64,000 nucleotides of DNA from Hyphomonas sp. (GCA_020638455.1 JACKIK010000003.1:434001-498000); one strand, 5' to 3'; positions 42,882 to 51,892 are shown, counted from the stretch's first letter. The notes: generated by a model from the sequence alone, not told the origin. Translations and numbers: made by a program.

Positions 42882-43760
42882 TTAGCCGTTGAGCGCCCGT
42901 CCGGCAATGACTTCGAGTTTCCGCAATGCAACCGGGTTGCGCGCTGCCGGTGAAGTGATCAGGGCGTGGTCGAGACAGGTGTCAATGCCGTCGGGGCTGG
43001 GCGTACGCGGCGTTCCGTTCAGCTGCCCGGCCAGCTTCACGATGGCGGCGCGGCCGAGTGCGCTGTTCTTCGCCATGATCTCCAGCACATTGGTGACGGT
43101 GACCGCCTCTTCGTCCTCGCGCCAGCAGTCATAGTCGGTGACCATGGCAAGCACGGCGTAAGGCAGCTCGGCCTCCCGGGCGAGTTTCGCTTCCGGCATA
43201 GCGGTCATGCCGATCACGTCGCTGCCCCACTGCCGGTACAGATGGGATTCGGCGAGCGTCGAGAATTGCGGGCCTTCCATGGTGACATAGGTGCCGCCCC
43301 TGTGAACGCGCGCGCCCGCCGCCGCCGCGGCATCTGCCGCAAGTCCCGACAGGCGCGAGCAGACCGGCCGGGCCATGGAGACGTGCGCGACCATCCCGTC
43401 CCCGAAATAGGTCTTGGCCCGCGCAAAAGTGCGGTCGATGAACTGGTCGACGGCTACGAAGTCCCCCGGCACATATTGCTCCTGCAGGCTGCCGCAGGCT
43501 GAGATCGCCAGCACATCGGTGACGCCGGCCGCCTTCAAGGCTGCAATGTTCGCGCGATACGGCACTTCCGTCGGCATCAGCCGGTGGCCGCGGCCGTGGC
43601 GCGGGAGGAAGACGAAGCGGACGTCACCGATCCGGCCGTGTACCAGCGCATCCGAAGGCGCACCCCAGGGCGTCTCCACCCGCTCCTCGCGCCTGTCTTC
43701 GAGCCCATCGATTTCGTACAGGCCGGAGCCGCCGATGACCCCGATCGTCCACTGTGTCAT
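42882..43760 (-). CDS. mtnP: S-methyl-5'-thioadenosine phosphorylase
   Basis: 292 residues from the ATG at 43760. Phosphorylase motifs: IGVIGGSGLYEI, the phosphate-binding PRHGRGHRLMPTEVPYRAN, ISACGSLQE, YVTMEGPQFST and MTAMPEAKLAREAELPYAVL. The VTDYDCW tail that distinguishes MTAP from purine nucleoside phosphorylase is present. It salvages adenine and methylthioribose-1-phosphate from polyamine and SAM metabolism. Its start overlaps the stop of the GNAT gene, so it is translationally coupled to it. Confidence 0.94.
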   Translation of the reverse strand: MTQWTIGVIGGSGLYEIDGLEDRREERVETPWGAPSDALVHGRIGDVRFVFLPRHGRGHRLMPTEVPYRANIAALKAAGVTDVLAISACGSLQEQYVPGDFVAVDQFIDRTFARAKTYFGDGMVAHVSMARPVCSRLSGLAADAAAAAGARVHRGGTYVTMEGPQFSTLAESHLYRQWGSDVIGMTAMPEAKLAREAELPYAVLAMVTDYDCWREDEEAVTVTNVLEIMAKNSALGRAAIVKLAGQLNGTPRTPSPDGIDTCLDHALITSPAARNPVALRKLEVIAGRALNG

Positions 43761-43765
43761 GTGTT

Positions 43766-44257
43766 TCAGTCCCTGAACCATTTGCGCATGCCGGTCGGTG
43801 GCGGCGAACGCGGATTGGGTGTGGTCAATTCCACATCGTCGGCCAGCACGTAACCAAGGCCGGCATAGAAGTCGAGCAGGCGCACCTGATCGTGACGGAC
43901 CGCGAGCTGCGCACCGGCTACGCCCTGCTCTCGCCCCATGTCCTCGAGCGCCGCAAGGATCAGCGCGCCGAAACCGCGCTTGCGGTAGGCTTCAAGCACG
44001 CCGATGCGCTTGACCTCCATCCACTTCCCCTGCCCGTCCGGGCCCGGAACCGGCACCCAACGACCGCATCCGATAGGCGTTTCCGCATCCATGAGCACAA
44101 CGCCCCCACCCTTCGCGAGCTGGGCGCTGACGGAGCCCGGGGTTTCGCGGAACACAGTCGATTCCGGCGAGACGCGGCCGGTCCAGATCGCTCGCGTCAG
44201 ACCCTCAATGAGAACGCCATCCGCTGGGCTGGCCCGGCGGATGGCGATCGCATTCAT
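43766..44257 (-). CDS. GNAT family N-acetyltransferase
   Basis: 163 residues. The acetyl-CoA-binding motif is at ~86-110 (VLEAYRKRGFGALILAAL, an R-x-x-G-x-G/A type loop). The C-terminal strand includes LLDFYAGLGYVLADD. Substrate unknown. It lies 16 bases downstream of petC and overlaps mtnP by seven bases, so it is probably at the 3' part of the petABC transcript. Confidence 0.88.
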   Translation of the reverse strand: MNAIAIRRASPADGVLIEGLTRAIWTGRVSPESTVFRETPGSVSAQLAKGGGVVLMDAETPIGCGRWVPVPGPDGQGKWMEVKRIGVLEAYRKRGFGALILAALEDMGREQGVAGAQLAVRHDQVRLLDFYAGLGYVLADDVELTTPNPRSPPPTGMRKWFRD

Positions 44258-44273
44258 CGATTGTGGCAGGTCG

Positions 44274-45302
44274 CTAGTGATCGACCTTGCGCCAGATCTG
44301 CTTGTACGAGAACCACAGCAGCGCGGCGAGCAGGCCGAGATACACCATCACGGCGAGGCCGAGCGACTTACGGTGCTCCTGCTTCGGCTCCGATGCCCAG
44401 GCCAGGAACTGGGCCACGTCATAGGCCATCTGCTCCGGCGTTGCCTTGGTGCCGTCCGTGTATTCGACGCGGCCCTCGATCAGCTGCGGCGGCATCGCCA
44501 GGAAACCACCCGGCGGCGCATGACGGGGATCGCCTTCGAAGTTCGGCGTCGTGTCTCCAGCCATGTACGGATTGTAGTGCTGGCCCGCATTGATCTTGAG
44601 GAAGCCTTCCTCATGCTCGCTGGAGCCGTGCTCGGATGGCAGCTTGGAGACATCCAGCAGCGTCTCGTACACGGCCGGGGTTTTCACTTCCGCGACATCA
44701 TCGCTCGGATCGTCCGGCGTGCCGTTGTCTGAATACGGCGTGACGATCGTCTCCGGCGTCACCAGGCGCTGGACATAGGCATCATCCGGCGGGAATCCGG
44801 TCAACAGCCGGTAGATGTAGCTGGCGCCGCCGTGGCGGGCCTTCACGATCACCGACAGATCCGGCGGGGCCGCGCCGCCATTGGCTGCGCGTGCGGCCTC
44901 GACGTTCGCATACGGGCTGCGGAAGCGATCGGCTGGCGTCGCCGGGCGGAAATCGTAATCACCGACATCGTTCGGCGTCGGGCTCAGGATTTCATTCTGG
45001 GCCGCCAGCGCCTTCACGAACGGATTCATGTTCGGATTCGGGTAGGCCGGATCGTAGAACGGGCCACCCGGCTCACCGAGGTTGCGATAGCTCAGCAGTT
45101 TCATCGAGTGACACGACGAGCAGATCTCGTGGTAGACCTGATAACCGCGCTGCAGCGACGCCTGGTCGAACTTGCCGATCGCACCTTCGAAGGGCCAGCC
45201 GCCTTCCGGCGGGTGCGGATGCTCTGCGCCGCCGGCCGCGTGCGCCGTCGCCGCGAAGACAAGTCCGGCAAGGCCTGCAGTGAGAAGTCGAAGCGATTTC
45301 AT
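44274..45302 (-). CDS. petC: Cytochrome c1 subunit of the bc1 complex
   Basis: 342 residues with a cleavable signal peptide (cut near AHA, ~22). The c-type haem motif is CSSCH at 61-65, and the axial Met is M270 in FLAMPPQL. A C-terminal TM helix (~312-332) anchors it in the inner membrane. It passes electrons from the Rieske centre to cytochrome c. Residues ~191-236 form an Asp/Glu/His-rich insert not needed for the fold, making the protein longer than usual (about 260-290). Third gene of petABC. Confidence 0.96.
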   Translation of the reverse strand: MKSLRLLTAGLAGLVFAATAHAAGGAEHPHPPEGGWPFEGAIGKFDQASLQRGYQVYHEICSSCHSMKLLSYRNLGEPGGPFYDPAYPNPNMNPFVKALAAQNEILSPTPNDVGDYDFRPATPADRFRSPYANVEAARAANGGAAPPDLSVIVKARHGGASYIYRLLTGFPPDDAYVQRLVTPETIVTPYSDNGTPDDPSDDVAEVKTPAVYETLLDVSKLPSEHGSSEHEEGFLKINAGQHYNPYMAGDTTPNFEGDPRHAPPGGFLAMPPQLIEGRVEYTDGTKATPEQMAYDVAQFLAWASEPKQEHRKSLGLAVMVYLGLLAALLWFSYKQIWRKVDH

Positions 45303-45318
45303 CTTTGCTCGAGGCTCC

Positions 45319-46776
45319 CTATTCCGCCGGGATGGCAGTGGCCGTGGAAGGCTTGCTGCGCTTCAGCACGGACTTGTGAATGGATTCAGGCACAGCCTTC
45401 GAGCTTTCCGTCAGGCCGACGAAGAACAGAAGGATGAAGTAGCCGAAGTAGGCGAAGGTCAGGATCAGCGACAGGTGCCGGAACTGGAAGGTCGGCTTCG
45501 CCACGGCAGAGATCGAGGCGTTGGTGCCGGCCGGCAGCGACTCCACGAACTTCTTCGCGTCGAGATAAGCCTCTCCGCCGCCGTCATATTCGCTGGTGAT
45601 CTCAGCGCCGCCTGCGTCGGTGTACGAGACGACGAGCTTCTTGCCCGGGGTGCCGAACACGCCGTCATCCGGGTTGGAGGCACCGCACCAGCCCAGCAGA
45701 AGGCAGGTTGCGACAAATCCGAAGAAGAACTGGCGGGCGACCGGGCGGTAGCGCATCGACTTGACCTTGGACGTATCCATCCAGGGCAGCAGGAACAGCA
45801 CCGCAATGGCCGCGAACATGAAGATCACGCCGAGCAGCTTGGCCGGGATCGGGCCGACATCGAAGGTGATCGCACGCAGGATCGCGTAGAATGGCAGGAA
45901 GTACCATTCCGGAACGATGTGTGACGGGGTCACCAGCGGGTTCGCCTGGACGTAGTTGTCGGCGTGGCCGAGCACGTTCGGGGCGTAGAACACGAACACG
46001 GCGAACATCATGAAGAAGAGGACAATCGCGAACGCGTCCTTCACCGTGTAGTACGGATGGAACGGCACGGTTTCCTTCTCGACATCCTGGACTTCGACAC
46101 CGGTCGGGTTGTTGTTGCCCGGCACGTGCAGCGCCCAGACGTGCAACACGACAACAGCCGCGATCATGAACGGCAGCAGGTAGTGCAGCGAGAAGAAGCG
46201 CTGGAGCGTCTGGTTGCCGATCGACGGCCCCCCCATGATCCAGGTGTGGATCGTGTCGCCGATGATCGGGATCGCACCGAACAGGCCGGTGATCACGTTC
46301 GAGCCGTGATAGGACATCTGGCCCCAGGGCAGCATGTAGCCGAGGAAGGCCGTGGCCATCATCAGCAGGTAGATCACGCAACCAAGCACCCACAGGACCT
46401 CGCGCGGGGCCTTGTAGGACCCGTAATAAAGGCCGCGGAACATGTGGATGTAGACCGCGAGGAAGAACATGGATGCGCCATTGGAGTGGATGTAGCGCAG
46501 CAGCCAGCCATAGGGCACGTCGCGCATGATGCGCTCGACCGAGGCAAAGGCCGTGTCGACGCCCGGCGAATAGTGCATGGCGAGAATCACGCCGGTGACG
46601 ATCTGGACCACAAGGCAGACCGCCAGGATGCCGCCGAAGGTCCACCAGTAATTGAGGTTCTTCGGCGTCGGGAAATTCATCGCATGGTCTTGCGCGAACC
46701 GGATGATCGGCAGGCGGGAATCAAGCCAGCGCGTGAAGGCGTTGGTGGGTTCGTAAGAGGACTCGTGTCCGGACAT
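45319..46776 (-). CDS. petB: Cytochrome b subunit of the bc1 complex, with C-terminal periplasmic insert
   Basis: 485 residues against about 430 usual. Eight TM helices are present. The two haem-ligand His pairs are in the B and D helices (for example YIHSNGASMFFLAVYIHMF and LHYLLPFMIAAVVVLHVWAL), and the Qo-site PEWY motif is seen as HIVPEWYFLPFYA. Between helices G and H (~367-433) lies an extra segment with YTDAGGAEITSEYDGGGEAY that should face the periplasm. Co-transcribed with petA upstream and petC downstream. Confidence 0.96.
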   Translation of the reverse strand: MSGHESSYEPTNAFTRWLDSRLPIIRFAQDHAMNFPTPKNLNYWWTFGGILAVCLVVQIVTGVILAMHYSPGVDTAFASVERIMRDVPYGWLLRYIHSNGASMFFLAVYIHMFRGLYYGSYKAPREVLWVLGCVIYLLMMATAFLGYMLPWGQMSYHGSNVITGLFGAIPIIGDTIHTWIMGGPSIGNQTLQRFFSLHYLLPFMIAAVVVLHVWALHVPGNNNPTGVEVQDVEKETVPFHPYYTVKDAFAIVLFFMMFAVFVFYAPNVLGHADNYVQANPLVTPSHIVPEWYFLPFYAILRAITFDVGPIPAKLLGVIFMFAAIAVLFLLPWMDTSKVKSMRYRPVARQFFFGFVATCLLLGWCGASNPDDGVFGTPGKKLVVSYTDAGGAEITSEYDGGGEAYLDAKKFVESLPAGTNASISAVAKPTFQFRHLSLILTFAYFGYFILLFFVGLTESSKAVPESIHKSVLKRSKPSTATAIPAE

Positions 46777-46791
46777 CTGGGGTCTCCGTCC

Positions 46792-47361
46792 TTACAGCGA
46801 AATATTGACGACGGTGTCGGACAGGTAACGGTAGTCCGGAACCGGCAGGTTGCGCGGCGCAGGGCCCTTCCGGATCCGCCCGGACGTATCGTAGTGCGAG
46901 CCGTGGCAAGGGCAGTACCAGCCACCAAAATCACCCGTATTGCCCTGACAGGGGCCGAGCGGCACACAGCCAAGGTGCGTGCACGAGCCGGAGGTGATCA
47001 GGATCGAGCGGTTCAGCGAACCATCCGGCTTCGGGCGCAGGCGGTCATCGTCGGACTGCGGGTCGCGCAGCGTCGAGATATTGACCGCTTCGGCTTCCGA
47101 AATTTCCGTCGCCGTGCGGTGGCGGATAAAGAACGGCTTGCCGCCGATCAGAACCCGGATCTCGCCGCAGGCCGGAATCTTGGAAATGTCGACATCCATT
47201 GCCGATGCCGCCTTGGTGTCGGCGGCCGGGTTCCACTGGTCGACGGCGACCCATGCGAACATGGCCGTTCCGCCAAATGCCGCCGCGCCGGTCGCGATGT
47301 GGATGAAGTTGCGACGGTCCTCGTCCACCGCATCGTGCTCGTTTGCTGTGTGATCAGTCAC
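46792..47361 (-). CDS. petA: Rieske iron-sulfur subunit of the bc1 complex
   Basis: 189 residues. The N-terminal twin-arginine signal anchor (DEDRRNFIHIAT) with one TM helix is followed by the Rieske head. Its 2Fe-2S ligand loops are CTHLGCVPLG and CPCHGSHYD. It carries electrons from ubiquinol to cytochrome c1. First gene of petABC; the divergent hemF starts 186 bases away. Confidence 0.97.
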   Translation of the reverse strand: MTDHTANEHDAVDEDRRNFIHIATGAAAFGGTAMFAWVAVDQWNPAADTKAASAMDVDISKIPACGEIRVLIGGKPFFIRHRTATEISEAEAVNISTLRDPQSDDDRLRPKPDGSLNRSILITSGSCTHLGCVPLGPCQGNTGDFGGWYCPCHGSHYDTSGRIRKGPAPRNLPVPDYRYLSDTVVNISL

Positions 47362-47485
47362 GCTCTTCCCATCCTCACAAGGCAGAAAACTGGCCCCGTA
47401 TTACAAAACCCCGTCCTCCTGCACATTGCGGCAAGAGGGCGCGGGGCCAGCCCCTGAAAGTCACTTCCCAAGGGCGTTATCCTGA

Positions 47486-47522
47486 CTTGCGGCCTGTGAC
47501 AACAGGGGGCTTGCAACCTGTG
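47486..47522. promoter_or_regulatory. Imperfect direct repeat in the petA-hemF divergent promoter region
   Basis: CTTGCGGCCTGTG (47486-47498) and CTTGCAACCTGTG (47510-47522) match at 11 of 13 bases, 24 bases apart. The second is about 25 bases before the hemF start. A shared operator is possible; no FNR-type box is seen. Confidence 0.35.
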
Positions 47523-47547
47523 CAGCTTGCGCCACAAGTCTCCCCCC

Positions 47548-48432
47548 ATGACCTTGCCCGATACCGAAACCCGGAAGAGCCGCGCGCGGGACTGGTTCCG
47601 CGCCCTCCAGGAAGACATCTGCGCCCGGTTCGAGGCAATCGAGGATGCGGCCGGCCCGCCCCTCTACCGAGGCACGCCGGGACGCTTCGAGCTGACCGAA
47701 TGGACGCGCGGAGATGGCAGTGAAGACCTCGGCGGCGGCCGCATGGGCCTGATGCGCGGGAAAGTCTTCGAAAAGGTCGGCGTCCACTTCTCGGAAGTGT
47801 ACGGGACGTTTTCGGAAGCCTTCGCCGCCCAGATCCCCGGTGCGGACAAGTCCGACGGGCGATTCTGGGCTTCCGGCATCTCGCTCATAGCGCATCCGCG
47901 CAATCCGCATGTGCCTGCCGCGCACATGAACACGCGCATGCTGGTGACCAGCGAGAGCTGGTTCGGCGGCGGCGGAGACCTGAACCCCCTGCTCGCCTAC
48001 CAGCGCGACCAGGCCTTTGAAGATTCAGTGGAATTCCACGCGGCCATGAAGGCGGCCTGCGACACCCATCCCGGCGCCGACTACGCGCACATGAAAGATT
48101 ATTGCGACACCTACTTCCATCTTGCCCACAGGGACGAACCGAGGGGCACGGGTGGCATCTTCTATGACCGCTTCAATACCGGTGACTGGGAGGCGGACTT
48201 CGCCTTTACCCAGGAAGTCGGCCGCCAGTTCGCGCATGCCTACCCGGCGATCGTGCGCAGGCGCTTCGACAAGGCCTGGAGCGAGGCCGATCGCGAGGAA
48301 CAGCTGGTCCAGCGCGGGCGCTATGTCGAGTTCAACCTGCTCTATGACCGGGGCACGACCTTCGGCCTGAAGACCGGCGGCAATGTGACGAGCATCCTCT
48401 CCTCCATGCCGCCCGTGGTGAAATGGCCCTGA
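47548..48432 (+). CDS. hemF: Coproporphyrinogen III oxidase, oxygen-dependent
   Basis: 294 residues from the ATG at 47548; a TTG seven codons upstream is an alternative, and neither has a strong ribosome site. HemF motifs are AAHMNTRMLVT, the signature FGGGGDLNPL, and HLAHRDEPRGTGGIFYDRFN, with RYVEFNLLYDRGTTFGL near the end. It oxidatively decarboxylates coproporphyrinogen III to protoporphyrinogen IX for haem. Haem is needed by the divergent petABC products. The tspO gene follows on the same strand. Confidence 0.97.
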   Translation: MTLPDTETRKSRARDWFRALQEDICARFEAIEDAAGPPLYRGTPGRFELTEWTRGDGSEDLGGGRMGLMRGKVFEKVGVHFSEVYGTFSEAFAAQIPGADKSDGRFWASGISLIAHPRNPHVPAAHMNTRMLVTSESWFGGGGDLNPLLAYQRDQAFEDSVEFHAAMKAACDTHPGADYAHMKDYCDTYFHLAHRDEPRGTGGIFYDRFNTGDWEADFAFTQEVGRQFAHAYPAIVRRRFDKAWSEADREEQLVQRGRYVEFNLLYDRGTTFGLKTGGNVTSILSSMPPVVKWP

Positions 48433-48436
48433 GAGC

Positions 48437-48451
48437 GCCCGGTTTCCGGGC
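48437..48451 (+). terminator. Weak hairpin after hemF
   Basis: GCCCGG-TTT-CCGGGC forms a 6-bp stem right after the hemF stop without a U-run. It may attenuate transcription into tspO. Confidence 0.35.
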
Positions 48452-48549
48452 AGTGCGGCCCTGAATCAGCCCCCCGGCGGCCCGCCAAATCGCGCGTCGC
48501 GTGTTCCGCCAAGACGTGCGCCGGCACTTGGCGTATACTTGGATTTCTG

Positions 48550-49056
48550 ATGGTGGACCGCACGCGGACAGCTCCCTGGGGCAGCAGCTTCCTGCTGGTG
48601 CTGGCAACGGCACTTGCCGGGGCCTTGGGCGGACTCGTCACGCAAATGGGCAAGGAGCCATGGTATGGCGGCCTGAAGAAGGCTGCCCTGACGCCTCCCG
48701 ATGCTGTGTTCGGCTGGGTCTGGCCCGCCCTGTTCGCATTGATGACGCTCGGCGCGCTCCTCGTCCTGTGGCGGGCCGGCACTTTCCACGCCGCCAGCCG
48801 GCCGCTGGGCATCTATTTCACGATGCTGATGGTCAATGTCGCCTGGAGCCTGTTCTTCTTCGGCCTGAAACAGGTGCCGCTGTCGATGGGCATCCTCGCA
48901 GCGCTCTGGCTGCTGATCGTCGCCATGATGGAAGAATTCGGCCACTTCTCGAAATTCGCGGCCTGGCTTCAGCTGCCCTATCTCCTGTGGGTGAGCTTCG
49001 CGGCCTATCTCAACGGCTTCGTCTGGTGGGCTAATCCGGGCGTTTCAGGCGCCTAA
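48550..49056 (+). CDS. tspO: TspO/MBR family membrane protein
   Basis: 168 residues with five TM helices. Family landmarks are WYGGLKKAALTPPDAVFGWVW near the first loop, VNVAWSLFFFGLKQ, and the C-terminal LQLPYLLWVSFAAYLN. TspO binds porphyrins and, in Rhodobacter, tunes tetrapyrrole and respiratory gene expression in response to oxygen. Its position directly after hemF fits a tetrapyrrole role. The 3' end overlaps the cca 3' end by 26 bases. Confidence 0.93.
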   Translation: MVDRTRTAPWGSSFLLVLATALAGALGGLVTQMGKEPWYGGLKKAALTPPDAVFGWVWPALFALMTLGALLVLWRAGTFHAASRPLGIYFTMLMVNVAWSLFFFGLKQVPLSMGILAALWLLIVAMMEEFGHFSKFAAWLQLPYLLWVSFAAYLNGFVWWANPGVSGA

Positions 49057-50272
49057 GCAGCTGTTCCCGTGTCAGGGTGAAGTCCGAGGCAATCCAGTCC
49101 GCCTCGACGGCTTCCAGCGCCGCGCCGATGTCGGGGCCGGTGAACCCGGCCGCAAGGGCGTCGTTCCCGCCAACCGGCAGCACCGGACGGGTCCATTCGG
49201 CCGCCGCCGCCAGCACGGGCCGCAAGCCAGCCGGGTCAGCCCCCATCGCCGCATCGATCATGGCCCGGTCACGGACCGCTTCGGCGCCATGTCGGTAAAG
49301 CACCTCCGACAGGGCCGCGCCGGAAAGCCCGGCAACATGGCCAAGTGCCGGATCGGCCCACGCCGCAAGGCGGTCACGCTCGGCGTTCGACAGACGCAGG
49401 GCCGCCGATGCAGCCTCCACCTCTCTGAGGCGGCGCGGCAGCATTGCCATGAGCCGTCGCATTGGCTCCGGCGACAGGCCGGCCCCCTGCTCCGCCGCGA
49501 CCAGGCCGGACAGGGGCGCCGCCTGCGCAGACGGCAATATCGCGGACAAGACGCCACTTTCGTCCATCGCAAGCGCTGCCGATGACGGGTCCGGCGCGGC
49601 CAGCAGGCGCTTCAGCTCCTTCCAGATACGCTCGGCCGCGATCTTCGCCAGTCCGTCCTTCTGGCGCGCGCAGGCAACGAGCCCCGCTTCGTCGACGCCG
49701 GCACCGTACCAGGCGTTGAAGCGGAAAAATCTCAGGATACGGAGATAATCCTCGCGCAGCCGTTCATCCGCATCGCCGATAAAGATGACCCGGCCGGCGA
49801 CAGCATCCTCCACACTGCCGGGAATGATTTCCTCGATCGTGCCGTCCGCGGCGGCGTAGATGGCGTTGAGGCGGAAATCCCGCCGTGCGGCGTCTTCGGC
49901 CCAGTCCTCCGTGAAAGCGACGACAGCGCGCCGCCCGTCGGTTTCCACGTCACGCCGGAGCGTTGTGATCTCGTACGGCCGGCCGTCGGCGACAGCGGTG
50001 ATCGTGCCGTGATCGATGCCGGTGGGCAGGGCGCGCACGCCGGCGCTTTCCAGGGCTGCGATCACGCCCTGCGGGATTATCTGCGTGGCGATATCGACAT
50101 CGTCGATCGGAACGCCGCGGATCTCGTTGCGGACGCAGCCGCCGACAAAACGAGATCCCCCCGGACGCGCAGCCTCGAGGGCCGCCATCACGGCCTCTGT
50201 GCTATCCAGCGTCAGCCAGTCTCCCCGGAGGCGATCAATGGGGGGCATCTTCGCCCGTTCCGGGCTCGTCAT
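49031..50272 (-). CDS. cca: CCA tRNA nucleotidyltransferase (class II poly-A polymerase head domain)
   Basis: 413 residues from the ATG at 50272 (GGA eight bases upstream); a second ATG at 50248 is possible. The head domain has FVGGCVRNEI and the catalytic DVDIAT pair, then RRDFRLNAIYAA and DYLRILRFFRFNAWYG, which matches the RNA-binding part. The protein adds or repairs CCA at tRNA 3' ends. It overlaps the 3' end of the DUF6111-like gene by about 38 bases, suggesting translational coupling. Confidence 0.94.
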   Translation of the reverse strand: MTSPERAKMPPIDRLRGDWLTLDSTEAVMAALEAARPGGSRFVGGCVRNEIRGVPIDDVDIATQIIPQGVIAALESAGVRALPTGIDHGTITAVADGRPYEITTLRRDVETDGRRAVVAFTEDWAEDAARRDFRLNAIYAAADGTIEEIIPGSVEDAVAGRVIFIGDADERLREDYLRILRFFRFNAWYGAGVDEAGLVACARQKDGLAKIAAERIWKELKRLLAAPDPSSAALAMDESGVLSAILPSAQAAPLSGLVAAEQGAGLSPEPMRRLMAMLPRRLREVEAASAALRLSNAERDRLAAWADPALGHVAGLSGAALSEVLYRHGAEAVRDRAMIDAAMGADPAGLRPVLAAAAEWTRPVLPVGGNDALAAGFTGPDIGAALEAVEADWIASDFTLTREQLLRRLKRPD

Positions 50273-50600
50273 GACCGAGTTCCACTGTGCCACCGGGATC
50301 GTCGGAAAGCGCCCGCCCGGCATCCTTGAGGTCGTGCTCGCAGGGATATTTCGCTCCCTCGACCACTTTGCCGTCTACATAGTAGTTCGGCTTCTGGCAC
50401 ATGGTCTGGGTGCGGTCCTCCATGAACGCCATGACAAAAAAGGCGATCACCGCGAAACTCAGGCCGATCAGGAACAGGACATTGATCGGCCATTTGCGCC
50501 GGCCCTCCTGTTCCGCCTCAGCCGTCGCGACGAGGTACAGCCCGAAGATCACGAACGGGATCGAGAAGAAAAAGAGCTCGAATAGGATCCGCCCGGCCAA
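50235..50600 (-). CDS. Small membrane protein, DUF6111-like
   Basis: 121 residues with two TM helices (~7-25 and ~40-62), then a cytoplasmic or periplasmic tail carrying two Cys (MCQKP, YPCEHD) and an acidic C terminus. The placement before cca and the size recall the alphaproteobacterial DUF6111 family; the assignment is from memory. Function unknown. Confidence 0.7.
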   Translation of the reverse strand: MAGRILFELFFFSIPFVIFGLYLVATAEAEQEGRRKWPINVLFLIGLSFAVIAFFVMAFMEDRTQTMCQKPNYYVDGKVVEGAKYPCEHDLKDAGRALSDDPGGTVELGHDEPGTGEDAPH

Positions 50601-50680
50601 ACCTCTAACCCCCTGATTGCCTTGCGGCGCAGGATAGGCCGATGCGTCGCCGCTGGGAAACCCTGAAATGCCGCACGCGC

Positions 50681-51301
50681 CTAGCCCTCGTAGAGCGTTT
50701 CATAAAGCCGCTGGATGATCCCCGCCGTGACGCCCCAGATACGGTAGCCATTGTGCGGCATCTCATAGTAGCGCCGCGGCCTGCCGCGGTAATAGGCCTC
50801 GCCCATCCGGTGGTTGCGGGAATCCATGAGGAAGTCGAGCGGGGTCTCGAACACATCGGCCACTTCGGTCGGGTCCGGCCGAGCGACGAAATCGTATGGC
50901 AGGAGGCCGACGACCGGCGTGATGCGGAACCGTGTGCCGGTGACATAAGGGGCGGCCTTGCCCAGAATCTGGACGTCATCCGGCACGATGCCGACTTCCT
51001 CCTCCGCCTCGCGCAGGGCGGCGGCGACCTCGTCGAGATCGATCGGATCGACCTTGCCGCCCGGAAAGGCGACCTGTCCGGCATGTGTGGGCATGGTGTC
51101 GGGCCGGAGCGTCAGCAGCGCGGTGGGCCCGGTATTGCGCGGAATGACTCCAACCAGCACCGCCGCCGGACGGATGATGGCGATGTCCTCCGGCGAGAGG
51201 AAATCCATGTCGCCGCCTTCAGCAAGGCGCGTGTCCCCGACCGGGGGGTCAAGGCGCGCTTCGACACGTGCAATGAAATCATCAAGACCTGCAAACGACA
51301 T
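50681..51301 (-). CDS. CoA pyrophosphatase-type Nudix hydrolase
   Basis: 206 residues from the ATG at 51301. The Nudix box reads GGKVDPIDLD...ALREAEEEVGI, and the preceding HAGQVAFPGG is the UPF0035 motif of CoA-cleaving Nudix enzymes. The E-x7 position before the REAEEE is Leu, the usual variation for this subfamily. It would hydrolyse CoA to phosphopantetheine and ADP. Divergent from the secreted hypothetical protein. Confidence 0.9.
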   Translation of the reverse strand: MSFAGLDDFIARVEARLDPPVGDTRLAEGGDMDFLSPEDIAIIRPAAVLVGVIPRNTGPTALLTLRPDTMPTHAGQVAFPGGKVDPIDLDEVAAALREAEEEVGIVPDDVQILGKAAPYVTGTRFRITPVVGLLPYDFVARPDPTEVADVFETPLDFLMDSRNHRMGEAYYRGRPRRYYEMPHNGYRIWGVTAGIIQRLYETLYEG

Positions 51302-51402
51302 CGGCGGCGATATAAGGGGTTGCGTCCAGAAGGAACAGAGTTTTGTCCCATTTCTCCGGCAAACAGTTGCGTGTTCAAAATAGGACCTTATCGGACCATG
51401 GT

Positions 51403-51876
51403 ATGATTCAGTCAGTCTTCGCACTCGTGATTTGCTGCCTGTGCCCGCTTGCCGCGACGGCTGGTCCGGTGACGCCCGGCGACTATCTTTGCGAAGTGAA
51501 GCAGAAGGCCGGGATCAGGTCCTACCATCTCGAAAATTCGGGTCCGCCGGAGGCCTATGTCGATTCTGAGGTTCCGACCCGATTCCTGATCCGGGTTGCA
51601 GAAGCCGGAGGCAGCGGCGGCCTTTCGGTTTCCGAACTGCCCTATGACGGCGATTTGCGGGACCAGCATCTCTGGCAGACGGACAGTACTGTGCTGCATG
51701 GAACCTATCACGGCGACGGGTTCGACTTTCGCTCTGATGAAGATGCCTTGTTCACCATCAGCTCAAGACCTGACGGCGTGGCGCCATTTTATCATATGGG
51801 TTTCGAATACCTCGGCGGTGAAGACACGTTTTTGTCGGTCCGTTGGGGCACCTGTTCCCCGGCTGACCAAGGCTAG
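51403..51876 (+). CDS. Secreted protein of unknown function
   Basis: 157 residues from the ATG at 51403, with a clean signal peptide (MIQSVFALVICCLCPLAATA, cut at about 20). The mature part is a beta-rich domain with two Cys (YLCEVKQ, GTCSPAD) that may form one disulfide. No family recognised. Base composition is lower in GC than flanking genes. It converges on the DUF1285 gene, 16 bases apart. Confidence 0.65.
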   Translation: MIQSVFALVICCLCPLAATAGPVTPGDYLCEVKQKAGIRSYHLENSGPPEAYVDSEVPTRFLIRVAEAGGSGGLSVSELPYDGDLRDQHLWQTDSTVLHGTYHGDGFDFRSDEDALFTISSRPDGVAPFYHMGFEYLGGEDTFLSVRWGTCSPADQG

Positions 51877-51892
51877 AGCCGTCGCGTGCGTT

